Shown here: piece after piece, positions 18,403 through 27,192 of the stretch
Numbering within the stretch: position 1 is the stretch's first letter
Layout of the letters: each line of letters opens with the position of its first letter
Origin: Turicibacter sp.
GTDB taxonomy: Bacteria; Bacillota; Clostridia; Lachnospirales; WQUN01
DNA: 34,571 nt
Assembly: GCA_009778175.1 (NCBI GenBank)
Contig: WRKH01000318.1
Span: 1 to 34,571 of the forward strand
Direction: 5' to 3'
Notes under the pieces: generated by a model
Seen by the model: only the letters and a program-made list of their open reading frames with translations
What the model was told of the DNA's origin: nothing
Database searches by the model: none
Translations under genes and position numbers: made by a program

Positions 18403-19179
18403 TTATTCTCCTTTTGATAGATATTCCGCTACTAACGCCTCGTAATCGGCGGCGGCTTGGGCTTGTTTGTGGGCTGAGAGGGCTAACGGCTCGGACGAGA
18501 ATGTTGACTCGTCTACTTTTACCGTTTTGCGGATTATGGCGGCGAAGACTGGTAAGCCGCTATTTTCTCGTAGCCACCGCTCGCCGTCTTTGCCCGCTAC
18601 CGTGGCGGATTGCATTGTGATAAAACAGCCACGCAGGTTTAGTTTGGGGTTAAATTCTTCGATACCCTCCAACACATCTCGAAGTTCTTTTAGTCCGTCA
18701 AACGCAAATTTGTCCATTTTCATGGGGATTAGTACGTCCTGCCCCGCTACCAAGGCGTTTATCACGCCCATGTCCATGTCGAGTGGGTTGTCTATTATGC
18801 AATAATCATAATTGCTCGCTACTTGTTCGAGGGCTTTTTTTAGGCGTGTTTGCTGGCTTGTGTTCGTGTCTATTAGAATTAAGCGGTTGGCTTGTAGTAG
18901 CCCCATGTTGCTTGTTATAATCGACAGGTTGTCGTATTGTGTGGGTTTGATGTAGCTTGTTGTGGATTTGCGGTTTTTGCCTGTTTGTGTTAAGAGTTCC
19001 GCAATGCCAGCTACGTCATCACCATGCAGCCCGAAGAATTTGCTGACGTTGGCTTGCTTGTCGTTGTCGATTAGGAGCGTCCGTTGGTTGTGTTTGGTTG
19101 CCAAGGTGTAGGCTATGTTGATTGCCGATATTGTCTTGCCTACCCCGCCTTTTAGGTTTATTATGTTTGTGGTTTTCAT
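18403..19179 (-). CDS. parA: ParA/Soj-family partition ATPase
   Basis: MKTTNIINLKGGVGKTISAINIAYTLA (deviant Walker A), TLLIDNDKQANVSKFFG, DYCIIDNPLDMDMGVINAL. Confidence 0.9.
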   Translation of the reverse strand: MKTTNIINLKGGVGKTISAINIAYTLATKHNQRTLLIDNDKQANVSKFFGLHGDDVAGIAELLTQTGKNRKSTTSYIKPTQYDNLSIITSNMGLLQANRLILIDTNTSQQTRLKKALEQVASNYDYCIIDNPLDMDMGVINALVAGQDVLIPMKMDKFAFDGLKELRDVLEGIEEFNPKLNLRGCFITMQSATVAGKDGERWLRENSGLPVFAAIIRKTVKVDESTFSSEPLALSAHKQAQAAADYEALVAEYLSKGE

Positions 19180-19255
19180 TCTGTCCTCCTAGTTATAATA
19201 CCAATTATCCTGTGTATTTGGGCTGATTGTCTCGTAGGACTCTTTTAGACCCTCT

Positions 19256-19930
19256 TTATAGAGTGTAGTCAGCACGAACGCTTTTAGGTCGCTTATGGGA
19301 TGCGGGTACTTGGCGATTCTCTCCGTGATGTCGGCAAAGAAATATATATTTTTTTCGAGCAACATTTTTTAGGTGTGAGCGTGATATGCTACTGCCGCTT
19401 TTTAGCCATATTCGTTCGTTATCCTCGTTCGACTCCGACCAAATACTGACTAGGATATTTTTTAGTGCGGTGGCTATTTCCACGTTTTGGCGATAGAATT
19501 TTAATAATTCCTGTGGGTTTTTATGAGGGTCATTAGTATATTCGTTGTACAATGCTATGTTGTATTCTATCCCCAAAATCTCGCCAAAATGCTTGTCGAT
19601 TGCCTTGATTTCATCCGCCGCCGCCGTGTCAGTGGGCTGCGGCTTGGGTGGCGGGGTGGCTGGCGGCTTGGGCGGCGGCTGGCGACCTGCCCGTCTGGCA
19701 GGCGGGTAGCCCTCCGCCCTTGCGTTGTCCGCCGCATATTCCGCTTTCTTGCGGGCTGTGTAGCCCTCGTTGGCTATTATTTTCTGCCGCCTTGCGAAAT
19801 AGCCTATTTTGCACTCCGCTACCAAGGTTTCTAACTCGCCCGTAACCTCGTAGCCCTCTAACATCGTGAGTAGCCGTTCCGTCTGCTCGAACAATGCCAT
19901 GTCGATTTGTACTGTCTTTGCCTTTGTTAT
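19256..19930 (-). pseudogene. Phage hypothetical protein, frameshifted near the end
   Basis: ITKAKTVQIDMALFEQTERLLTMLEGYEVTGELETLVAECKIGYFARRQKI...; Pro-rich linker; a plausible alternative C-terminal frame (YIFFADITERIAKYPHPISDLKAFV). Confidence 0.45.
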
Positions 19931-20300
19931 TCTCCTCCTGTCCTCTTGTCTTCTAATTTTTCCAATTCGTTGATTAGCATATTCGCAAATATTTGCTCGT
20001 GTCCTATGTGAGCGTGTCCCGCTACGAAACTGGGGAAAAAATCCTGCTCGTTCTCGAAAACCCAATCCAACAGTCCCGCAAAGTTGTTTAGGCTCTCTAG
20101 GTGGCTCGTTATGCCTAAAATTTGCACGATTACCGCCTGTATGCGTAAGTAGCAGTCAAAATATTTTTTTAGGCTGTCGTACTCTTCGGTCTCTTCTAGG
20201 GTCAGTTGGGCTTTCTCGCTTAGCCATTTTGACCTATTGCTGTGCTTGCAGATTAGCAGGTTCTCGGCTAGTTTTTGCCGATACGCTTTAAGATTTCGCC
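19927..20300 (-). CDS. Phage hypothetical protein
   Basis: LAENLLICKHSNRSKWLSEKAQLTLEETEEYDSLKKYFDCYLRIQAVIVQILG...; start uncertain, upstream short ORF MGTTRKISQAELQEMHRLGAEMG in another frame. Confidence 0.4.
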
Positions 20301-20487
20301 GTGTGGCGGATTGTAATCCGCACTGACCACCATCATTCCCATTTCTGCACCTAGCCTGTGCATCTCTTGCAATTCTGCTTGGCTTATTTTCCTTGTTGTT
20401 CCCATTGTCTCCTCCTCTGCACGTCTTTTTACGCACATCCACTTGCTGCCAGCTCATTTATCAATCATTTCTCATTCGCCCCTCAGC

Positions 20488-20702
20488 ACACGGGCGTTAC
20501 GCCCGTGTATGTGTCGGCGTTACGCCGACACGACTGATGGATTGATTATGCAACACTAATCCAATTTATTTGACGGATTAGTAATTGTGCTGTGCCCTGC
20601 CTCATATATCAATCATTATCTCAATCAGCCCTCATCACACGGGCGTTACGCGCTTGTTTACAGCGGCTGATGCCGCTGTTTACACGGAGCATAGCTCCGT
20701 GT
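20488..20702. repeat. Cluster of five short perfect/near-perfect palindromes
   Basis: ACACGGGCGTTACGCCCGTGT (20488-20508), GTGTCGGCGTTACGCCGACAC (20511-20531), degenerate CACACGGGCGTTACGCGCTTGT (20636-20657), ACAGCGGCTGATGCCGCTGT (20660-20679), ACACGGAGCATAGCTCCGTGT (20682-20702). Confidence 0.85.
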
Positions 20703-20963
20703 TTGATGGGAGAGTGATTATTGATTAATTTATTGAGTTTGCAGCGCCTTTATTGCGTATGCAAGGGCAGCAAAAAACCGTAGCCGTATCCGTAACCATA
20801 TCGGGCTTAAGCGGCGCTTGGGTTTCGTGTATTTTTGTACAAAAATACAGCCTATTAAGTTTAAGCTGCAAAATCAAAAGAATTTGATTTCACACCTCCA
20901 CTTCGCACTTCGCACTTCAACTTCACAATTCGACTTCGACTTCACACTTCGCCAATCAATCAA

Positions 20964-21320
20964 TCAATCAAACAGTGATTGTTGGTCGTCTGATACTTTT
21001 AACTTGCGGATTTTTTGTTGTGTTACTTGTCCGCCCTTTCGACCGATTTCGGCGTTCTTGCTACTTGTGGCTTCCACACGGTTCATCCGCATTATTACAC
21101 GATTTACGTATGCCGCAGGGGCTTTGACCAATTCCCTTTCTAACGGCGGGAACACATCTGGGTACATTCGGTGTAGGATTTCCGATACTATTAAACCTCT
21201 AATCGGTGCGTCCCAACTTACCAAATCCTCAAAATCCTCATGTGCCAATCCCAGTGGGATAAATAGGCAGTTCTCTCTATCTACCTCAAAATTTAATTTG
21301 ACTTTTTCAAATTTTTTCAT
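20964..21320 (-). CDS. Phage hypothetical protein
   Basis: MKKFEKVKLNFEVDRENCLFIPLGLAHEDFEDLVSWDAPIRG...; RBS upstream. Confidence 0.5.
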   Translation of the reverse strand: MKKFEKVKLNFEVDRENCLFIPLGLAHEDFEDLVSWDAPIRGLIVSEILHRMYPDVFPPLERELVKAPAAYVNRVIMRMNRVEATSSKNAEIGRKGGQVTQQKIRKLKVSDDQQSLFD

Positions 21321-21667
21321 TATAATCTCCTTATGACTTTGTTTGGCAAGGGGCGGTCGCATTGGACGATTGCCCCTCTTTGTATTTTGTCAAACATCTC
21401 CATATATGTGTAGGGCGTGTATTGTTCGGGCAATTCCTCGTAGCCCGCCGCTATCAGCATATCCGCTACCCTATTGCGACATACGCCGTAATACTGGCGG
21501 TCTCGCCCTGCCCGTCCGTTAGGCGGGTCTACATCGCAATCTAACATCACGATCTTATACTTGCCCTCGTTCCCTGGTCTGTGGGCGTGGGCCGCCGCCG
21601 CTGCTGGGCTTATGTATCGCCTCATGTGCCTTGGGCTTGTGTATTTTTTGTAGTCTGATTTTGTCAT
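21320..21667 (-). CDS. Phage hypothetical protein
   Basis: 115 aa ORF, ATG overlaps the next gene region; contains an in-frame GRAGR palindromic segment. Confidence 0.5.
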   Translation of the reverse strand: MTKSDYKKYTSPRHMRRYISPAAAAAHAHRPGNEGKYKIVMLDCDVDPPNGRAGRDRQYYGVCRNRVADMLIAAGYEELPEQYTPYTYMEMFDKIQRGAIVQCDRPLPNKVIRRL

Positions 21668-21771
21668 GGTTTCCTCGCTTTCTGTTTTCTTACGTCCGAT
21701 TTGGTCGCCCTGTTGGATCTCTGCAATTATTTTTTTTCATATAATCCTCCTAATCTCCTCCTCATAACCCC

Positions 21772-21978
21772 GCCTGTTTCTCCACCCATTCCTCTCGCTC
21801 TGCGTTAAACACGTCCAGGAATATCTTCGGCAGCGAATCCTCTCGCAATCCCAATTTCTCGCTGTTGGTCGGATTTTCTAACCATACTTCGACATTTTTT
21901 CTTAACTCGCCTGTTGGTAGGCGGATTTTTTGGGAGGATTACTCCTGTCGGCGTGTGGTTTTCTTTTAGGTGGCTCAT
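21772..21978 (-). pseudogene. Short phage hypothetical protein, frameshifted
   Basis: MSHLKENHTPTGVILPK then, out of frame, PTGELRKNVEVWLENPTNSEKLGLREDSLPKIFLDVFNAEREEWVEKQAGL. Confidence 0.4.
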
Positions 21979-22133
21979 GGTTGGGTCTCCTTTTTGGTTG
22001 AGGCTGGGAGGTCGAAACTTATTTTTTGCAAAAATCCACAAATATAAATTTGTTGCTTCCTTGTTAAGTCCTTAAACAGCCGCATTATAGTATCCAAGTC
22101 TATTGTTCTTTTTTCGCCTAATCTGTCATTCAT
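21975..22133 (-). CDS. Short phage early protein
   Basis: MNDRLGEKRTIDLDTIMRLFKDLTRKQQIYICGFLQKISFDLPASTKKETQP; divergent to the repressor; ATGA overlap with next gene. Confidence 0.4.
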   Translation of the reverse strand: MNDRLGEKRTIDLDTIMRLFKDLTRKQQIYICGFLQKISFDLPASTKKETQP

Positions 22134-22158
22134 ATTAAGCCCCTTTCTAACTAAAAAA

Positions 22159-22305
22159 TGTCTATGGTTATATTATAAATGCCAATGACAATTTTACCAA
22201 TATTTTTTGTTATTTTTGTCTATGGTGTAAATTATACATACCAATGGCAAATTTGTTGAATTATTTTCAAAATATTTTGACATTGGTAATTGCCTATGGT
22301 AAAAT
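22159..22305. promoter_or_regulatory. Operator region with three related repressor-site-like motifs between divergent genes
   Basis: TGTCTATGG-N14-CCAATGACA (22159-22190); TTGTCTATGGT..ACCAATGGCAA (22216-22250); TTGACATTGGTAATTGCCTATGGTAAAAT (22277-22305), the last overlapping TTGACA-N17-TAAAAT. Confidence 0.65.
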
Positions 22306-22325
22306 ATAAAAAGGAGGTAAGGAAT

Positions 22326-22931
22326 ATGAATGAACGAGTTTACGCAATACGTAAAAAAAGAGATTTAACGCAGTCTGAATTTGCTGAAAAATTGCGAGTT
22401 ACTGCGACAACCATTTCACGCATCGAAAAAGGCGAACGTGGCTTGACCGAACAAATGTTGTTGACCATATGCCGTGAATATGGTGTAAACGAAATATGGT
22501 TGCGGACTGGCGAGGGGGAAATGTTTTTAGACAGCCAAGTCGAATTGTTGAATTATGCGACCAAAAAATATGACCTCGACGAATTTGAAATAAAATTTGC
22601 AAAGCAATATTTGACACTAACTAGCGAGCAAAAAATGACTATAAAAGAATTTATAATGAATGTGGCGAATAAACCTAATTTGTCTCTTTCTCCGCAATCC
22701 ATCGAAGTCCCCGCCAGCGACTGGCAGGAAATGAAAGCCGAAATCGCCGCCCTAAAAGCGGCGCTATCAACCCAGCCGCCGCCAGCCGATGACGACACTC
22801 CAACCCTAGCCGAAATCGAAGCAGAAGCCACGGTGCTTGCGAAGGAATACAAAAAGCAACGCCTAAAAGAAAACGAAATGTCATCTCGTTATTCTGCTGG
22901 GCAGTACGGAGCGGAAAAACGGAGTGGCTGA
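22326..22931 (+). CDS. XRE-family phage repressor (CI-like)
   Basis: RBS AAGGAGG; MNERVYAIRKKRDLTQSEFAEKLRVTATTISRIEKGERGLTEQMLLTICREYGVNEIWLRTGEGEMF. Confidence 0.85.
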   Translation: MNERVYAIRKKRDLTQSEFAEKLRVTATTISRIEKGERGLTEQMLLTICREYGVNEIWLRTGEGEMFLDSQVELLNYATKKYDLDEFEIKFAKQYLTLTSEQKMTIKEFIMNVANKPNLSLSPQSIEVPASDWQEMKAEIAALKAALSTQPPPADDDTPTLAEIEAEATVLAKEYKKQRLKENEMSSRYSAGQYGAEKRSG

Positions 22932-23036
22932 AAGATTGGCTAAAATACAGGCGATTTTAGGGGCGAGCAGTTTTTTACAAAAAGTTTGATATACGCATAA
23001 TAAAGGAGTATAATAAAATTGTGAGGAGGGGATGAC

Positions 23037-23219
23037 ATGAAAGCCAAGCAAATAGAAAAAACGATAAAAGCCGATGGTTGGTATCGCATTAAGGGAAATA
23101 GTGGCTCGCACAGGCAATATAAACATTCCACTAAGATAGGCAAAGTTACCATTCCGTGGCACAACAAAGACATTCCCCTAGGTACAGTCAAAAATATATT
23201 AAGGCAAGCAGGGCTGTAA
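23037..23219 (+). CDS. hicA: HicA-family toxin
   Basis: MKAKQIEKTIKADGWYRIKGNSGSHRQYKHSTKIGKVTIPWHNKDIPLGTVKNILRQAGL. Confidence 0.92.
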   Translation: MKAKQIEKTIKADGWYRIKGNSGSHRQYKHSTKIGKVTIPWHNKDIPLGTVKNILRQAGL

Positions 23220-23253
23220 AAAGCCCTATTTGCCCAATAGATAGGAGAACGAT

Positions 23254-23667
23254 ATGCGTAAATATTCATATTTTGCAGTGTTTGAACCTGCACAGGACGA
23301 GGGTTTTGGGGTTTATTTTCCAGATTTGCCAGGCTGTGCAAGTTATGGAGATGATTTTGAGCAAGCTGTAAAAATGGCTGAAGAGGCACTAGGACTCCAT
23401 TTGTACGCAATGGAAAGCGACAATGACGAGATACCGAAACCTACAAGAAATCCAAAAGAACTGTTTATTGAACCCGAAACAGAACAAGGCTATGTTATAT
23501 CCATGGTTACGACCTACCCTGCATTGATAAAAAATCGTTTGGAAAATAGGGCGGTAAAGACTAATGTAACGCTTCCTAGTTGGTTAAAGGAACTTGCAGA
23601 GGAGAGGAATATTAATTTTTCTCAACTCCTACAAAGTGCTATAAAAGAGCGATTGGGGTTAGGTTAA
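23254..23667 (+). CDS. hicB: HicB-family antitoxin
   Basis: YFAVFEPAQDEGFGVYFPDLPGCASYGDDFEQAVKMAEEALGLHL plus C-terminal RHH-like segment; adjacent to hicA. Confidence 0.9.
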   Translation: MRKYSYFAVFEPAQDEGFGVYFPDLPGCASYGDDFEQAVKMAEEALGLHLYAMESDNDEIPKPTRNPKELFIEPETEQGYVISMVTTYPALIKNRLENRAVKTNVTLPSWLKELAEERNINFSQLLQSAIKERLGLG

Positions 23668-23672
23668 AAATT

Positions 23673-23843
23673 TCATGTATCTGGGATTAAAATTGGTTGA
23701 AAAATAAGGAGACTAAAAATTCCAAAAAACACAAGAAAAAAAGACGGCAAAATATAGGCTTTCCAAAGTTCTATTCTAATATCGTTGCCCTGTTGTGCCG
23801 CCTCGACTAACTTAAAAAGTCCGTTTATTATCTTCTCTTCCAT
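23673..23843 (-). CDS. Small phage membrane protein
   Basis: MEEKIINGLFKLVEAAQQGNDIRIELWKAYILPSFFLVFFGIFSLLIFQPILIPDT; paralogous fragment at 8847-8942. Confidence 0.6.
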   Translation of the reverse strand: MEEKIINGLFKLVEAAQQGNDIRIELWKAYILPSFFLVFFGIFSLLIFQPILIPDT

Positions 23844-23865
23844 TGCGAAAAATCCTCCATATCAA

Positions 23866-25881
23866 TCAAGCCGTGGACAAAATCCCCTGCATAGTGCGGT
23901 CAACGGCACGCGCTACGCTGTCGGGTCTGCCCGAGGTGTCGTTTATATTGTAGTTTGAGGGAGCGGAAACGCTGTAATAATTATTCACGGTGTTGCTTTG
24001 GCTGGTCGATTGCGGCAGCGGAGCGGAAAGCCCAGCATTTAGGCAGTTCATGGCGGCTGCCCACGTCCTAGGAAATCGGCGACATTGCACAAAATCTCAC
24101 GGACACGGTCTGGTTTCGAGAGCGGAATTATTGCCTCGGGTTGGTTGCCCTCGGCGAAACGGGCGATATGTTCACGGTCGAAAATGCCGCCGTCTGCGTG
24201 TCCGTCCAGTTCGAGTGATGCGTTTGACGAAAAACCGCCGCCGAAGAGCCGTCCGCCGATGCCGCTTAATCTCAAAAGCGGACTCGAAAATCCCTTGGAA
24301 AAACTCGATAACAGGCGTGAACAGCTCGACAATCGAATCCCACAGGGCTTGAAAAGTCTCGACCACTCTATCCCACAAGTCCTTAAAAAACGCCGCAATC
24401 GTGTCCCAGTGCTTGACCAGCAGAACGGCAATCGCAATAACCGCCGCAATCGCCGCCACAACAAGGAAAATCGGCGAAGTCAACACGGCAAAAGCGGTGG
24501 CGAGTACGGTCATCGCCCCGCCGAGTACGCCAGTTATGACCACCCAGACGGTCTTTATCGCAATGAGTGCACCGATTGCGACAACCAAGCCAGTTATGAT
24601 TTTTTGGACGATGCCGAACTGTATAAACCACGAGATAACACTAGCCACGCCAACCACGAAATCGGCGATATGCCCAATAATCCCAGGCAAAGCCTCGGCG
24701 AGTAGCCATTCAAGAAACGGTTCGAGATATTCTCCGCTTGAGTCAGCGACAATGCCCAAGCCGTCCGCAAACCTCAAACCCCGCAATAAAGGTGTTTGCA
24801 ACCTCTTTTAGGGTCTCGAAAACGGTTTTGACAGCCGTTCCGACTTTCTCGAACGCCTCTTTGAAATTTTCGATAATGCCACGCTCTTTTAGCCGTCCCC
24901 AAAACCGCACGATCCAGCTGATAACCTCATGAATCACACGGGCGGCTGTCTGTGCGAACTGCGAAATCTTATCCTTAATCTGGTCAATCAATCCGCCTCC
25001 CTCGGAAATCTTCGCCCACAGGTCAATTAAAATCTGCCAAAATGTACCCAGAAGCGACTGCCGCCGTCAAGATACGTGAAGAAATCGTCCAGCAAGAGCA
25101 ACAAGACAGAGAATAACGTCATCAACTTTCCAATCGGTCCCGTTTTTAGGAACGCTACAAACGCCCCAAAAACACCTGTCAACACCTTGACTTCAGAGGG
25201 AATCATATCGAAAATCCGTTTGAGCATATTAAAAACCACCACCCCGCCACGCAGAAATGCGGTTGTCATGTGCACGACTAAGTTCATCACGGCGGCGATG
25301 CGTTTTGTCCAGACTGGCAATTTGTCAATCAGCTTGGCGTTAAAATTTGCAAAAGTTTCTCGCAACTTTTCCATGGGCTTTTGTAGGTATTTTAGCAAGT
25401 GATGCCCGACCCATTGCAGGGCTTGGCTGGCGGTGTTTTTGAGCCTCGCCCATTCGCCTTGTATGGCTTGGACTTGTGCCAAGCCCTCGGACATATCGGG
25501 GATGCCGATTTTGGCGGAGTCGGCTTTCAACTGCTCGAACTGGGCGAGCAAGGTCGGATTAGCTTGGATTTCTTCGAGGGAGCGACCCATGGCTTGCAGG
25601 GCGAAGTGGGTTTTGTGGGCTTCTTCTTTGGAAATTTCCATGCTTTCGGCTAGTTTGCCGATGGTTTCGTCTGTTTTGACCAGTCCGCCCAGGAAATGGG
25701 CAATGCATTTATTGGCGGCAATAAAAAGCCCCGCAAATGCGAGGCTTGCCGTTTTTACGCCTTTTGCCAGCCCTTGCATCTTGCTTGATGCGTTTTTCAT
25801 GCTCTTATCAAGGGCTGGCGAAAAATTGTCTTTGATGCCTAAGGCGACTAAGTATTCTTTCATTATTGAGGCGTTTGTCAT
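23866..25881 (-). pseudogene. Tail tape measure protein with several frameshifts
   Basis: MTNASIMKEYLVALGIKDNFSPALDKSMKNASSKMQGLAKG...; continuity across frames near 25050, 24790, 24270 and 24070 (DREHIARFAEGNQPEAIIPLSKPDR). Confidence 0.8.
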
Positions 25882-25906
25882 GGTATCACTCCTTTTTTGA
25901 CTTTTT

Positions 25907-25935
25907 TTGACACATTAGCGGAGGTGTGTTATAAT
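25907..25935 (+). promoter_or_regulatory. Perfect consensus sigma70 promoter TTGACA-N17-TATAAT of solitary repeat unit 2
   Basis: TTGACA 25907-25912, TATAAT 25930-25935, 17 nt spacer. Confidence 0.85.
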
Positions 25936-25941
25936 ATTTTT

Positions 25942-26039
25942 GTAGATGTCGCATCTCTATGTGGGTGTGTGGATTGAAACGGGTTCAATATTGGGCGACC
26001 TCTAACCCCGCCCCTACACAATTTCGTAGGGGCGGGGTT
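25942..26039 (+). ncRNA. Solitary CRISPR-repeat RNA 2 (candidate type I-C RNA anti-CRISPR)
   Basis: 25948-25980 GTCGCATCTCTATGTGGGTGTGTGGATTGAAAC (33 nt); downstream 14-bp perfect stem AACCCCGCCCCTAC/GTAGGGGCGGGGTT at 26004-26039. Confidence 0.75.
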
Positions 26040-26060
26040 CGTCCGTCTGTGGTATTCAAC

Positions 26061-26731
26061 CTATCGGGCGGCTTTCGCCTCCTGTACCGCCTGTTCGTTG
26101 GCTAATCGTTCATTTTCGCCTTGAATTTGCATTGCCTCAATGATGTCAAGCAAATCATCGAGGCTATACGTACCGTCCCAAGTTTCATGCTGCCGCCAAT
26201 GCCCCGCAATGACGGGAGCAAATAGCATTTCGCCTATATTTACGGCTGAGACGGGAATAAATTTCTCAACTCGCCGAGGACTGAACCCGAGCGATTCTCT
26301 TGAAAAAAACCCCGCACTGAGTGGACGAGGGATTCAATCGTCAGCCGCAACATGACGAGCAAATCGTCTTCAACGCCAGGGACATTGTAAGTGCCGTTTG
26401 GGTTCAAGACCTGCACCGAGCCAGCGGGCAAAATCTCGTAGCAGTTGGCAAGCCCCGCATTTATCAGCTTGTCCAGACTTTCATCCTCGATATTGTCAAG
26501 GGCGTTGGCTATTGCTATCAAATCGAGGTTTTCTAAAAACTTGTCGATGTCCTTATCGGACTTAACAAACTCCGCTATTTTAGACGGTGCGACCGTCCCG
26601 AAAAATGGGACTGCACTCGCTAACAAGGTTTTGGCGATTTTCAAACTTACGCGTGCGGGCATTTTCTTAATTTCAAACGTCCTGCCCTCTCCGCCTGCCG
26701 AATTGGCAGGTATTTCTATTGTTTTTGTCAT
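26061..26731 (-). CDS. Tail assembly chaperone, made as short form (to 26240) and -1 frameshift extended form (to 26061)
   Basis: MTKTIEIPANSAGGEGRTFEIKKMPARVSLKIAKTLLAS...; A_AAT_TTA heptamer at 26264-26258, then -1 frame IPVSAVNIGEMLFAPVIAGHWRQHETWDGTYSLDDLLDIIEAMQIQGENERLANEQAVQEAKAAR*. Confidence 0.75.
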
Positions 26732-26749
26732 ATTTTTCTCCTATCTAGT

Positions 26750-27178
26750 CTAATTTTCAATCATTTCGCCCGCTAGGAACTCCCAAGTTTGCTGACCGTA
26801 AGGCTTGTCGGGGCATTTCTTGATTGACATATTATTGCAAATATGCTCAGTCCGCATATGCGTACCCACCGCAATCAGCGTGATTTTGGCAAATTCGCTA
26901 AGCGGATTATCACGGGCGTTCAGATAATTAAACAGCTCCGTGAGCCAAATATGGGCGCTGGACGTCTGTTGTATCGAGAAAGTAACCGAGCCAGCGGGTG
27001 CATCGATTTTCGAGGTCATTACTGAGCCGTCCGCCGCCAAATCGTGTGCGGAGGCATCTTCCGACATCGCAAAAGTTATCGAACCCACGCCCTCGCCCTG
27101 TATCTGCAACTGCCCTTTTGCGGGGTGCTGCAACGTGATTTTTAGGTCGCTAAACCCGTATGTGCTTTGTACTGCCAT
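26750..27178 (-). CDS. Phage tail tube protein (DUF3277-like)
   Basis: MAVQSTYGFSDLKITLQHPAKGQLQIQGEGVGSITFAMSEDASAHDLAADGSVMTSKI...; directly after the sheath. Confidence 0.75.
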   Translation of the reverse strand: MAVQSTYGFSDLKITLQHPAKGQLQIQGEGVGSITFAMSEDASAHDLAADGSVMTSKIDAPAGSVTFSIQQTSSAHIWLTELFNYLNARDNPLSEFAKITLIAVGTHMRTEHICNNMSIKKCPDKPYGQQTWEFLAGEMIEN

Positions 27179-27192
27179 TGTTTTTCTCCTTT

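Noticed and set aside
20897-20973. CTTCGCACTTCAACTTC / AATCAATC simple repeats as a functional array
   Set aside because: Looks like low-complexity slippage in an intergenic stretch; no conserved unit length.
23748-23770. Shared ~20-bp word AAAATATAGGCTTTCCAAA (also at 8921-8940) as an att core
   Set aside because: It is explained by paralogous coding sequence (WKAYIL) of the small membrane protein.
15055-25980. A CRISPR array formed by the two repeat copies
   Set aside because: The copies are ~10.9 kb apart, each alone, with no regular spacers or cas genes nearby; better explained as solitary repeat units.
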